This document shows positions 16,455 through 25,313 of a DNA stretch of 64,000 nt, piece after piece; the first letter of the stretch is position 1, and each line of letters begins with the position of its first letter. A program made the translations under genes and the position numbers. This DNA comes from an uncultured Prevotella sp. (GTDB lineage Bacteria; Bacteroidota; Bacteroidia; Bacteroidales; Bacteroidaceae), in the NCBI GenBank assembly GCA_900553595.1, contig USEC01000007.1:1-64000 (forward strand), in the 5' to 3' direction. A model generated the notes under the pieces. The model was not told the DNA's origin, did no database searches, and saw only the letters and a program-made list of their open reading frames with translations.

Positions 16455-17702
16455 TTAGAAGCACGCTTTCATCACCTTTTCCGTAGCCCCGGTGTGCTCT
16501 TTCACCACCTGTCCGGCAGCATCGCCGTGCTTTCTGATGAAGCTTTCGTCGTTGCGCATGATGTCCATGAGTCGGCAGAAAGAGTCGGCGTCGCTTATTT
16601 CGAAGCCTCCTTCGGCCTTCAGCAGCCACTGGGCTTCCTGGAAATGCTTGTTGTTGGGGCCGAATATGACGGGCATGTCCCATACCGCCGCTTCGAGCAC
16701 GTTGTGTATTCCCACGCCGAAGCCGCCTCCGATGTATGCCACATCGCCGTAGTTGTAGATGGATGAAAGCAGTCCGAAGCAGTCGATGATGAGGCATTCC
16801 GCATCTGCGGCAGTCTCGGGTGTAGCCTCGGTGTAGCGTATGGTCTTGCGTGCGAGGCGTGCAGTGATCTGTTGCAGGTGCTCGTCGCTTATCACATGGG
16901 GTGCTATTATGAGCTGCCAGTCGCGGTGGCGGTTGAAGTAATCGATGAATATTTCCTCGTCGGGACCCCAGCTCGACCCTGCCACGAACACTTTCTTCCT
17001 CGCTGTTGCGGTGTCTGCGGCTGTGCCGCCGCCGTTGCAGAACGCCTCGACAATGGGCAGATGCTTGGCGGCATCGCGTATCTGCAACACGCGGTCGAAA
17101 CGTGTGTCGCCCACCACCTCGGTGCAGTCGATGCCAATTCCGTGCAGCAGTCGTCGGCTTTCCTCGTTCTGTACGAAGAATGTGGTGATGCATTTCAGCA
17201 CCCGTGAGTACTGGCGTCCGTACCAACGGAAGAATATCTGGTCGGGACGGAAGATGCTCGACACGCTGTAAACGGGTACGCCGCGATGGTGAAGTATGTG
17301 GAAGTAGTTGTACCAGAACTCGTACTTTATGAAGAAAGCCATCACCGGGCGCACGGCACGTAGGAAGCGGCGCGAGTTGCGTATGGTGTCGAGCGGCAGA
17401 TAGCACACTATGTCGGCACCCTTATAGTCCTTTCGCACCTCGTAGCCGGAGGGCGAAAAGAATGTGAGCAGAATCTTGTACTCCGGATGAATCTCACGCA
17501 GACGCTCCATGAGCGGGCGTCCCTGTTCGAATTCTCCAAGCGATGCGGCGTGGAACCAGATGTATTCCGCATCGGGATCCACTTTCTCTCGCAGAGTCTT
17601 TATGGCCTGTCGCTCGCCGCGCCACATCTTCCTCACCTTTTCGTTGAAGATGCTTGCGATGGCGACGCCAATGAGATAAAGATATATTGTAATGTTGTAC
17701 AC
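16455..17702 (-). CDS. waaA: 3-deoxy-D-manno-octulosonic acid (Kdo) transferase
   Basis: A 415-aa inner-membrane-anchored glycosyltransferase that adds Kdo to the lipid A precursor. An N-terminal membrane segment (residues 1-18) is followed by the GT30 domain, with WFHAASLGEFEQGRPL (residues ~49-64), the acceptor-site glutamate in that stretch, KYEFWYNYF, SSIFRPDQIFFRWYG, VAGSSWGPDEE, and AYIGGGFGVGIHNVLEAA near the CMP-Kdo site. Length is normal. It lies 142 bases downstream of gltX on the same strand, separated by a long palindrome, so it probably has its own promoter or depends on read-through. Confidence 0.94.
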   Translation of the reverse strand: MYNITIYLYLIGVAIASIFNEKVRKMWRGERQAIKTLREKVDPDAEYIWFHAASLGEFEQGRPLMERLREIHPEYKILLTFFSPSGYEVRKDYKGADIVCYLPLDTIRNSRRFLRAVRPVMAFFIKYEFWYNYFHILHHRGVPVYSVSSIFRPDQIFFRWYGRQYSRVLKCITTFFVQNEESRRLLHGIGIDCTEVVGDTRFDRVLQIRDAAKHLPIVEAFCNGGGTAADTATARKKVFVAGSSWGPDEEIFIDYFNRHRDWQLIIAPHVISDEHLQQITARLARKTIRYTEATPETAADAECLIIDCFGLLSSIYNYGDVAYIGGGFGVGIHNVLEAAVWDMPVIFGPNNKHFQEAQWLLKAEGGFEISDADSFCRLMDIMRNDESFIRKHGDAAGQVVKEHTGATEKVMKACF

Positions 17703-17720
17703 GACCGAATAATGTTAAAA

Positions 17721-17836
17721 GCCCCGCCGGCAGCCCCTCTCTTCGCCTGTCGGGGGAGTGGCGTGCAGCCGCCGTCGGTGACGGTTCTTCGCTGCACGCC
17801 GCTCTCCTCTCGGTTGCCGAGGGATTGCCGGAGGGG
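17721..17836 (-). repeat. 116-nt imperfect palindrome after gltX, terminator-like
   Basis: The outer 19 bases (17721-17739 and 17818-17836) are near reverse complements (GCCCCnCCGGCAnnCCCTC). An inner perfect 10-bp pair GGCGTGCAGC/GCTGCACGCC lies around 17760-17806. On the minus strand the structure ends GGGGC followed by TTTT, so it can act as a terminator for gltX. Its size and nested symmetry are more like a dispersed palindromic element than an ordinary terminator. Confidence 0.65.
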
Positions 17837-17844
17837 CCGGTATG

Positions 17845-19362
17845 TTACTTCAATACTTCGATAGCACGGCGTAGGCGGCGCAGAGTCTCCTCCTTGCCGA
17901 GGAATGCGGATATGTCGAACATACCCGGACCCTTGCCTATTCCGACGAGAGCCAGGCGGAAGGCGTTCATCACATCGCCCAGCTTGTAGCCCTTGTCTTC
18001 CACCCATTTCATCACGACGGGTTCCTGTCCTTCCACGGAGAAGTCGTCGATGCCTTCGAGAACATCGGCGAGTTCGCCCATCACCTGTGCGGAATCCTCC
18101 TTCCAGCGCTTCTTCACTGTCTTGGCATCATACTCCAACGGGGCGATGAAGAAGAACGAACAGAGCGGCCAAAGCTCCTTGACGAAGCTCACACGGTCCT
18201 TCATCATCGACACTACCTTGGTGATTCTTTCCATCGTTTCATCCACGCCGTTGTTGGCGACGATTGGTGCAAAGAGGTCGGCTATTTCTTCGTTGCTCTT
18301 GCGCAGGATGTATTCGTGGTTGAACCATATTCCCTTCTGGAAGTCGAAGCGTGCTCCTGCCTTCGAACACTTGTGTATGTCGAAGAGCTGTACGAGCTCG
18401 TCGAGCGAGAAAAGTTCCTGCTCTGTGCCCGGATTCCAGCCGAGAAGGGCGAGGAAGTTCACCACCGCTTCTGGGAAATATCCGCTCTCACGGTAGCCCG
18501 ACGAGATGTCGCCGGTCTTCGGATCGTGCCATTCCAGCGGGAAAACGGGGAATCCCAGGCGGTCGCCGTCGCGTTTTGAGAGTTTGCCTTTGCCTTCCGG
18601 CTTGAGCAGAAGCGGCAGATGTGCGAATGTGGGCATGGTGTCTTCCCATCCGAAGGCGCGGTAAAGCAGAACGTGCAGGGGCGCGCTCGGAAGCCATTCT
18701 TCGCCTCTTATGACATGGGTTATCTCCATAAGGTGGTCGTCAACGATGTTGGCGAGGTGGTAGGTGGGCAGCTCGTCGGCACTCTTGTAGAGCACTTTGT
18801 CGTCGAGTATGTCGCTCTTTATCACCACATCGCCGCGTATCATGTCGTTCACGTGCACTTCCGTGCCCGGCTCAACCATGAAGCGCACGACGTATTGCTG
18901 TCCGTCTGCGATGCGTCTCTCGGTCTCTTCCTTGCCCAGGGTGAGCGAGTTGGTCATCTGAAGGCGTGTGTGCGCGTCATACTGGAAGTTCTGTATCTCG
19001 GCGCGTTTTGCCTCCAGTTCTTCGGGAGTATCGAATGCTATGTAGGCTTTTCCCTCTTCGAGGAGCTGCTCTACATACTTCTTGTAGATGTCGCGACGCT
19101 CGCTCTGACGGTAGGGACCGTGCTCTCCGCCGAAGGAAACGCCTTCGTCGAACTTGATTCCGAGCCAGCGGAACGACTCGATGATGTAGTCTTCGGCTCC
19201 GGGAACGAAGCGGTTGGAGTCGGTATCTTCAATGCGGAACACCAGATCGCCGCCGTGCTGGCGTGCGAAAAGGTAGTTGTACAATGCTGTACGAACGCCA
19301 CCGATGTGCAAAGGACCGGTGGGACTTGGTGCGAAACGCACCCTGACTTTTCTCTCAGACAT
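17845..19362 (-). CDS. gltX: Glutamyl-tRNA synthetase
   Basis: A 505-aa class I aminoacyl-tRNA synthetase that charges tRNA-Glu. The HIGH motif appears as APSPTGPLHIGG (about residues 10-21) and the KMSKS motif as KLSKRDGDRLG. FRIEDTDSNR, YHLANIVDDHLMEITHVIRGEEWLPS and the C-terminal anticodon-binding helical domain are all present. The start at 19362 (MSERKVRVRF) is chosen because the family begins there. An in-frame upstream ATG at 19455 would add 31 unrelated residues. Divergent from the HD phosphohydrolase gene. Confidence 0.96.
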   Translation of the reverse strand: MSERKVRVRFAPSPTGPLHIGGVRTALYNYLFARQHGGDLVFRIEDTDSNRFVPGAEDYIIESFRWLGIKFDEGVSFGGEHGPYRQSERRDIYKKYVEQLLEEGKAYIAFDTPEELEAKRAEIQNFQYDAHTRLQMTNSLTLGKEETERRIADGQQYVVRFMVEPGTEVHVNDMIRGDVVIKSDILDDKVLYKSADELPTYHLANIVDDHLMEITHVIRGEEWLPSAPLHVLLYRAFGWEDTMPTFAHLPLLLKPEGKGKLSKRDGDRLGFPVFPLEWHDPKTGDISSGYRESGYFPEAVVNFLALLGWNPGTEQELFSLDELVQLFDIHKCSKAGARFDFQKGIWFNHEYILRKSNEEIADLFAPIVANNGVDETMERITKVVSMMKDRVSFVKELWPLCSFFFIAPLEYDAKTVKKRWKEDSAQVMGELADVLEGIDDFSVEGQEPVVMKWVEDKGYKLGDVMNAFRLALVGIGKGPGMFDISAFLGKEETLRRLRRAIEVLK

Positions 19363-19573
19363 ATCTTGTTTTGTTATATTTTTCTTGTTGTTGATGCCGG
19401 TCTGCCGCGGCATGGTCGTCCCCGCACGCCGGTGGTTATGGCGTGTCGCAGGCACCGTTATATGGCGGTCGTGCTATACTATTATTCAGAATTTTTGCAA
19501 AAATAATATTTTTTCCCCGATTTTGGCGTTTTTTTTTGTATTTTCGCAGTTGTAAGAATAAATATAAGGTGGA

Positions 19574-21637
19574 ATGATGATTTTCGACAATAGTAAAAGC
19601 CGTTTTTGGCGCAATTTGTTCAGCAGGTCAGTGCTTGTTCTTGTCACTGTGGTTATCATCGTGTGGGCGCTGCCCCGAAGCGAGGGTCAGCGTTATCGCT
19701 ATGATGTAGGCAAGCCGTGGATGTACGGTTCGTTCATCGCCAGTTTCGACTTCCCCGTCTATAAGACCGATGAAACGATAAAGGAGCAGGAGGATTCGCT
19801 CCTCGAAACCTTCCAACCCTACTACAATTACGACACGAATGTGGAGAAAGTGCAGATGGAGAAGTTCTTCAACGACTTCCGCAACGGCATTCCGGGTCTG
19901 CCCCGTCAGTATGTGGGCATGATTTCGTCGCGTCTGCACAAACTCTATCAGGCGGGCATTATGGACACGCCCGAGTACAATGAGATATATAAGGACTCGA
20001 CGGCGATGATTCGTGTGGTGAACGCCAACAGCGCCCAGAGCATCCCGGCACGCTGCTTCTTCTCCACACTCTCGGCTTACGAGCAGATGTTTGTCGATGA
20101 AGACCTTGCCAAGCAGCGTCCCATCCTGCAGCGTTGCAACCTCAACAACTACATCGAACCGAACCTCGTGTACGACAAGGAGCGCAGCGAGACGGAGAAG
20201 AACGACCTCCTCAGCAGCATACCGCCCGCAAGCGGAATGGTGATGAGCGGCCAGAAAGTGATCGACCGGGGCGACATTGTGGACGAATACACATGCCGGG
20301 TGCTCGACTCTTTCGAGCGCGAAATGAAGCGGCGCAACGCCAGTTCCAACGAACTCACGAGCACAATCGTGGGTCAGGTGCTGTTCGTCACGCTCATGGT
20401 GGTGCTCTTCACGCTGTATCTGGCACTCTTCCGCCGCGACTATTTCGACAAGCCTCGCAGCATAGCCATGCTCTATGCGCTGATAACGCTGTTCCCGGTG
20501 ATGGTGTCGTTCGTCATGCGTCACAACTTCATGAGCGTCTATATCATTCCGTTCGCCATGGCTCCCATCTTCATCCGTGTGTTCATGGATTCGCGCACGG
20601 CGTTTGTCTCGCACGTCACGATGATACTTATCTGCACCGCCGCCGTGCGCTATCAGTATGAGTTCATCATCATCCAGCTCGTGGCGGGGCTTGTTGCCAT
20701 CTATTCCCTGCGCGACCTTATGCGGCGTGCGCAGGTGTTCAAGACGGCATTGCTCGTGGCACTGGGCAGCGCACTGGTGTATCTGGCGTTGCAGATGATG
20801 CAGGACAACGACTTCACGAACCTCGACAACGACATGAACTACCACTTTGCCGTGAACGGAGTGCTCCTTCTTCTGGCTTATCCGCTTATGTTCATCATCG
20901 AGAAGACATTCGGATTCGTGTCGAACGTGACCCTCTTCGAACTCTCGAACACCAACCGTGGACTCCTGCGCGACCTCAGTGAGATAGCCCCCGGCACGTT
21001 CCAGCACTCCATCACCGTGGGTAATCTTGCCGCCGAGATAGCCAACAAGATAGGCGCCGACAGTCTGCTTGTCCGCACGGGAGCGTTGTATCACGACATA
21101 GGAAAGATGTCGAACCCCGTGTTCTTCACCGAGAACCAGGCGGGAGTGAACCCTCACGACAATCTGCCCTACAAGGAAAGCGCACGCATAGTGATAAGTC
21201 ATGTCACCGAAGGAGCCAAGCTTGCCGAACAGGAGAACCTGCCGACAATCATCCGCAACTTCATCCTCACGCATCACGGTACGGGACTTGCACGCTATTT
21301 CTACATAAAATACAAGAACGAACATCCTGACGAAGCCGTGGATGCCACGCCGTTCCGCTATCCGGGTCCCAACCCGTTCACGCGCGAACAGGCCATCCTC
21401 ATGCTTGCCGACGGTGTGGAAGCGGCGTCGCGCTCGCTGTCGGAATACACTGAGGAGAGCATCGCCGCACTTGTGAACAGAATCATCGACAGCGATGTGG
21501 CGGAGGGATATTTCAAGGAATGTCCCATCACCTTCCGCGACATAGCCCTTGCCAAGCTCGTGCTCATAGAACGTCTCAAGGCCATCTACCACACGCGCAT
21601 CTCCTATCCCGAAGCAAAGGGTGGGGCGAAGGCGTGA
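19574..21637 (+). CDS. Membrane HD-domain phosphohydrolase (7TMR-HDED/HDIG, PgpH-like)
   Basis: A 687-aa membrane protein. Layout: N-terminal transmembrane helix (18-33), a large extracytoplasmic domain (35-~260), a seven-helix membrane block (~270-450) and a cytoplasmic HD domain. The latter has QHSITVGNLAAEIAN, GALYHDIGKM (the HD pair), ILTHHGTG and FTREQAILMLADGVEAASRSL. In Firmicutes PgpH of this architecture hydrolyses cyclic di-AMP; the same role here is an inference. Two adjacent ATGs (19574, 19577) can serve as start. Repeat array D follows the stop by 56 bases. Confidence 0.9.
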   Translation: MMIFDNSKSRFWRNLFSRSVLVLVTVVIIVWALPRSEGQRYRYDVGKPWMYGSFIASFDFPVYKTDETIKEQEDSLLETFQPYYNYDTNVEKVQMEKFFNDFRNGIPGLPRQYVGMISSRLHKLYQAGIMDTPEYNEIYKDSTAMIRVVNANSAQSIPARCFFSTLSAYEQMFVDEDLAKQRPILQRCNLNNYIEPNLVYDKERSETEKNDLLSSIPPASGMVMSGQKVIDRGDIVDEYTCRVLDSFEREMKRRNASSNELTSTIVGQVLFVTLMVVLFTLYLALFRRDYFDKPRSIAMLYALITLFPVMVSFVMRHNFMSVYIIPFAMAPIFIRVFMDSRTAFVSHVTMILICTAAVRYQYEFIIIQLVAGLVAIYSLRDLMRRAQVFKTALLVALGSALVYLALQMMQDNDFTNLDNDMNYHFAVNGVLLLLAYPLMFIIEKTFGFVSNVTLFELSNTNRGLLRDLSEIAPGTFQHSITVGNLAAEIANKIGADSLLVRTGALYHDIGKMSNPVFFTENQAGVNPHDNLPYKESARIVISHVTEGAKLAEQENLPTIIRNFILTHHGTGLARYFYIKYKNEHPDEAVDATPFRYPGPNPFTREQAILMLADGVEAASRSLSEYTEESIAALVNRIIDSDVAEGYFKECPITFRDIALAKLVLIERLKAIYHTRISYPEAKGGAKA

Positions 21638-21692
21638 TGCTGCATCTTGAATGTGGAACCCGCTGAAAATCAATAACTTTTTATATCGCTTT

Positions 21693-21777
21693 CAAACAAG
21701 GCTTCTTTGCACTGAAAAGAAGCCTTGTTTGCGTTTAAAAGAAGCCTTGTTTGTGATGCAAAGAAGCCTTGTTTTTT
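21693..21777. repeat. Modular intergenic repeat array D (four modules)
   Basis: One module AAACAAGGCTTCTTTGC (21693) followed by three inverted ones (AAAAGAAGCCTTGTTTG twice, then CAAAGAAGCCTTGTTT), at about 22-base spacing. It ends in a run of seven T (21771-21777), so on the plus strand it could terminate the phosphohydrolase transcript. Confidence 0.92.
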
Positions 21778-21778
21778 T

Positions 21779-21957
21779 GAAAAGTAAAAAAGTAAAAAAG
21801 TAAAAAGGTAAAACGGACTCTTAGAAGTAAAAAAGTAAAAAGGTAAAAAAGTAAAAAAGTAAAAAGACTGATTTGTAAGGTAAAAAAGTAAAAAAGTAAA
21901 AAGGTAAAAGGGATTCTTATGAGTAAAAAGGTGAAAAAGTAGAAAAGTAAAAGGGGA
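21779..21957. repeat. A-rich tandem repeat tract (GTAAAAAA units)
   Basis: About 20 copies of an 8-10-base unit (GTAAAAAA, AGTAAAAAG, GGTAAAA) occur in blocks separated by short linkers, two of which are alike (GGACTCTTA near 21816 and GGGATTCTTA near 21911). The tract lies directly next to array D. Minus-strand open frames across it (Phe/Leu/Thr/Tyr repeats) are by-products of the repeat. The remaining ~270 bases to the FadL gene carry an inverted repeat at 22094-22123 (11-bp arms) and the FadL promoter, but no gene. Confidence 0.85.
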
Positions 21958-22193
21958 TGGTTCCGTAACATGTTTTTTTCTGTCTTCCAGCTCAATCCTT
22001 TTGCCATGCTGCTCAAACTGCGTGGAACGCCATGCAGACCTTGCTGATGCCGGCAACTGCTTTCCTGCCGAAACCATGCAAAACATCTTCTTCCCTTGCA
22101 CAAATCATGTCTTTTGTGCAAGGAAATGTGCTTTAATTGTTAATAGAGCTTAAATACATACCTAAGTGAAACCGAAAAACTGAACAATTTTGC

Positions 22194-22201
22194 TACCTTT
22201 G
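22194..22201 (+). promoter_or_regulatory. -7 element upstream of the FadL-type gene
   Basis: TACCTTTG matches TAnnTTTG, 26 bases before the ATG at 22228. No TTTG is found at the expected -33 position. Confidence 0.45.
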
Positions 22202-22227
22202 CAACCAATTTTATAAAGGTATTAAAG

Positions 22228-23778
22228 ATGAACAACTTAAAAACACTTTGCTTGACAGCAGCGATTGCCACAAGCAGTGCAACGTTTGCAGGAGGTATTC
22301 TTACAAACACGAACCAGAACGTAGCGTTCAACAGAATGATGAGCCGTGAGGCTTCAATAGGTATCGACGGCGTTTATTACAACCCGGCAGGTGTGGTTTT
22401 CATGGGAGAAGGCCATCATCTGTCCATTAACTGGCAGCTTGCCTACCAGACCCGTACCATAGACAACGACTATCCTCTGTTCACCAACAACGTGAACAAT
22501 CCCACAACTCCCCGAAAGTTCGAAGGAAAGGCCTTCGCTCCAGCCATACCTTCATTCCAATATGCCTACAATAAGGGCAAATGGTCGTTCCAGGCCAACT
22601 TCGCTCTCAACGGAGGTGGCGGCAAATGCACCTTTGACAACGGCCTCGGTTCGTTCGAGAAGATAGTGGGCGAGACCGCACTCGCCGCCGCACAGCTTGC
22701 CGGCGCTGTCGATAGAGTGGCTGCCGGCTACGGAGTCCCTGCCATTTTCTCCTCTCAGGCAGTCTTCGGCAACGAGGGAAAGTACAGCTACAACAGCTAT
22801 ATGCACGGCCGTCAGTACTACTACGGACTCTCTCTCGCCGCCGCCTACAAGGTGAGCGACAACTTCAGTGCCGCTGTCGGCTTGCGCGGCATCTATGCTT
22901 CGTGTAACTATTACGGCTATGTGCGCGACATAAAGGTGGGCAACATGCCGCTTTACAAGGTGCTCGACCCTACCAAACCCAATGCCGCCGACATCGAACT
23001 CAGCTGCGACCAGAGCGGCGTGGGCTTCACTCCGTTCGTCGGCGTGGACTACAAGACCGGCCGTTGGAACTTCTCTGCGAAGTATGAACTGAAGACCAGC
23101 ATACGCCTTAACAACAAATCGGTGAACCAGGCACCGAGTATCGGTAACCTTCCAGACAATCTCCGCAACGCATACATAGCCAACGGAGTGCCTGAAGCTG
23201 CCGCCGACCAGATACTTTCAAACCCTGCTATCCAGGGAGCCATGTCGAGCTTGAAGCAGCAGTTCGACTCCCGTCTTGGCAAAGCAATAGGCGAGTTTGA
23301 GGACGGCAAGAGCCTTTCGGGCGACATCCCGGCTCTGCTCACTCTCGGAGCGGGCTACAACCCCATCGACCCGCTGCATATCAACGTCGGATTCCACTGG
23401 TTTGACGACCGCCACGCCACTGCGCACAACGGCCATCACCGCCAGCTTGACCACGGAACGATAGAGTGGAACGCCGGTATCGAGTACGACATCAACAAGC
23501 GTTTCACAGTCAGTGCCGGTTGGCAGAACACCAACTACGGACTCACCGACGAGTATATGGACGACAAGTCGTTTGTCGTAAGTTCCAATTCTGCGGCTGT
23601 CGGCGGCGTGGTGCGCCTCTCGAAGCGCATGAAGCTCAATGTGGCTTACTTCCACACATTCTATGGCCACAAGAAGGTGGAGGAGCAGGTGGACCTCGGC
23701 ACAGCCAAGATTAACTACAACTCCGACTACACCCGCAACAACAACGTGTTTGCAGTTGGTCTGGATGTGGACTTCTGA
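22228..23778 (+). CDS. OmpP1/FadL/TodX family outer-membrane transporter
   Basis: A 516-aa outer-membrane protein. The signal peptide (1-21, ending TFA) is followed by GGILTNTNQNVAFNRMMSRE, which resembles the FadL N-terminal plug region with its conserved asparagine cluster, and GVYYNPAGVVFM, the usual first-strand turn of the family. The body is a predicted 14-strand barrel with aromatic girdles, and the last strand ends NNVFAVGLDVDF with a C-terminal Phe. FadL-type channels take up long-chain fatty acids or other hydrophobic compounds; the substrate here is unknown. Convergent with the frameshifted gene downstream. Confidence 0.88.
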   Translation: MNNLKTLCLTAAIATSSATFAGGILTNTNQNVAFNRMMSREASIGIDGVYYNPAGVVFMGEGHHLSINWQLAYQTRTIDNDYPLFTNNVNNPTTPRKFEGKAFAPAIPSFQYAYNKGKWSFQANFALNGGGGKCTFDNGLGSFEKIVGETALAAAQLAGAVDRVAAGYGVPAIFSSQAVFGNEGKYSYNSYMHGRQYYYGLSLAAAYKVSDNFSAAVGLRGIYASCNYYGYVRDIKVGNMPLYKVLDPTKPNAADIELSCDQSGVGFTPFVGVDYKTGRWNFSAKYELKTSIRLNNKSVNQAPSIGNLPDNLRNAYIANGVPEAAADQILSNPAIQGAMSSLKQQFDSRLGKAIGEFEDGKSLSGDIPALLTLGAGYNPIDPLHINVGFHWFDDRHATAHNGHHRQLDHGTIEWNAGIEYDINKRFTVSAGWQNTNYGLTDEYMDDKSFVVSSNSAAVGGVVRLSKRMKLNVAYFHTFYGHKKVEEQVDLGTAKINYNSDYTRNNNVFAVGLDVDF

Positions 23779-23824
23779 TCCTGCGGAAGCAGAATTGATT
23801 TGAATATATATAATAAGGTGAAAA

Positions 23825-23905
23825 CCGCCCGGCGCCATCACTTGGGCGGCATAGAAAAGGGACATGCAATGGCAGTGATGCCAAAGCGTGTCCCTTTTCT
23901 GTTTT
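23825..23905. terminator. Bidirectional terminator between convergent genes
   Basis: A 12-bp perfect stem AGAAAAGGGACA/TGTCCCTTTTCT (23853-23864 with 23889-23900) has an inner TGGCA/TGCCA pair and a T-rich 3' flank. A second small hairpin (CCGCCC...GGGCGG) lies at 23825-23850. It serves the FadL gene and the opposing gene ending at 23924. Confidence 0.75.
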
Positions 23906-23923
23906 CTCTGTGTCGTCAGTCTG

Positions 23924-24845
23924 CTAATTCCACTCGAAGTAGTAGGTGGTGTCCCAGTCGCCGTCGTCATGGCTGTCGGCTCTCGCTGCCGCCCGTTTTA
24001 AGACGGATGCCTGGTTGTCGGCGGCGTCGGACGGGGTTATGTCCAGATTCGTCGTCTTCGATTTTATGCTGAATCCGGTGACAAATCCCTGCCGGTCGGT
24101 CTCCCATTTGTAGTTCTCCATGGTGACAGTGGCGTTGAAGGGGGCTGTGAAGGAGTACGGGATTTCTATGCTCGACATCGTGGACGGCAGTTCGTTGCGC
24201 CGCAGTCCTATGAGTTCGGGATGTACTATGAGCAGGCTTCCTGGCGTACCGAAGTGCTTCTGTATGATTTTTGTGAACACGTCGAAGCACATGCCGTTGC
24301 AGGTCTGGCCGGCGTAGGTGAATGTGTATTTTGTCTTCCGCTGCCTGTCTCCGTCTCCTACACGCACGTCTATCGCTGCGATGCGGCCGTCGGCGTAGGT
24401 TATGCGTGCTTCGCGCTCCTCGTCACGCGTGCCCTTCATGTGCGCGCTTGTGAGGCTTCCGTCGCTTGAATACACGAAGTTGCAGGTGGCATACGGGCTT
24501 TCCTGCGTTTGCAGACGGTTGCCCCCGAACGTGCAGGTGACGATGTAGTCGTTGGTGATGTTGTCGGAATTGGTGTCCTGAGCGTTGGTGAGCATCTTGT
24601 TTCCGTCCCATGTGTAGTTGGTGAACAGGCTTCCGCCTTCAGCCGATGGCACGCTGGTGCGGTCGAGCAGACCGTTGTCGTTGTAGTAGAACAGTCCTCT
24701 TTCGTGCTTCCATTCGCCCATTATTACGCCGTAGCGTTGCAGCGTTTTGCCCATGTTCTGCACTTTGGGAGGTGCCGCACCCCGTGAGTGTCATGGTGGC
24801 GACCATTGCCATTAATGCGTATCCGACTAATCCTGTTGTCTTCAT
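23924..24845 (-). pseudogene. Exported DUF4595-like protein, single-base frameshift near the signal peptide
   Basis: Translation from the ATG at 24845 gives an export signal MKTTGLVGYALMAMVATMTL ending in LTGC, then runs into an unrelated frame. The 279-residue body (24763 to 23924: VQNMGKTLQRYG, FYYNDNGLLDR, YTWDGNKMLTN, YADGRIAAIDV, final DTTYYFEWN) is in another frame. Removing one G from the GGGG run at 24780-24783 joins the two as ...LTGAAPPKVQNMGK...; an extra base just after the Cys codon would instead keep a lipobox. The body, with its repeated Y-x-x-x-G strands, resembles DUF4595-type Bacteroidetes lipoproteins (moderate certainty). It is either a real frameshift or a sequence error. 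Confidence 0.7.
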
Positions 24846-24919
24846 AAGCTATGCTTTTTTTGTTCTTCGTTCGTTCGCTGCCGGCAGATTCACAGTCTTG
24901 CCCGGTGGCGATGATATTA

Positions 24920-24950
24920 CAAAAGTAGCATTTTTATTCTTCTCGGCAAC
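24920..24950 (-). promoter_or_regulatory. Promoter of the frameshifted DUF4595-like gene
   Basis: On the minus strand GTTG is followed after 19 bases by TACTTTTG (24920-24927), a good Bacteroidetes promoter about 75 bases ahead of the ATG at 24845. An intact promoter argues for recent gene damage or a sequencing error. Confidence 0.6.
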
Positions 24951-25013
24951 AGTTGATTGGCGTTTATTTTGCGGTTTGTGCGTTTTTCCATAAAACGTTG
25001 TGAAACCGGTTTT

Positions 25014-25102
25014 TCAAACAAGGCTTCTTTGCATCGCAAACAAGGCTTCTTTTGAGTGTAAACAAGACTTCTTTTGAGTACAAACAAGGCTTCTTTTTAA
25101 AC
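25014..25102. repeat. Modular intergenic repeat array E (four modules, same orientation)
   Basis: Four head-to-tail modules, AAACAAGGCTTCTTTG, AAACAAGGCTTCTTTTG, AAACAAGACTTCTTTTG and AAACAAGGCTTCTTTTT, spaced 22 bases apart. The array lies between the divergent DUF4595-like gene and gdhA, upstream of both, so it cannot be a transcription terminator for either. Confidence 0.92.
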
Positions 25103-25229
25103 CTCCCCGTTTTCCTTAAGAAAACGATGTGCTTTTGATGCCTTTTCAGCCGGGTCTTGCCGCCGTTTGCGCACACACTCTTCAAACGTACTAAAAGTAA
25201 GTAAAATTTAGTAAAAACTCATGTTTTTA

Positions 25230-25261
25230 TTTGGTGGAAAGTCTGAAAAGAACTACATTTG
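25230..25261 (+). promoter_or_regulatory. Promoter of gdhA
   Basis: TTTG (25230-25233), 20 bases, TACATTTG (25254-25261): a full consensus match. It predicts a leader of about 45 bases before the ATG at 25314. Confidence 0.75.
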
Positions 25262-25313
25262 CGGTGTTTAAGTAACATAAAGAAACTATTAACAGAAAAA
25301 AACAATTACTACT

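Noticed and set aside
19628..21673. A 681-residue minus-strand open frame
   Set aside because: It is the antisense shadow of the HD phosphohydrolase gene, with His/Glu/Arg-rich composition and no motif.
21670..22121. Minus-strand proteins with FTFLLFYLF repeats
   Set aside because: They are translations of the A-rich tandem repeat tract and the module array.
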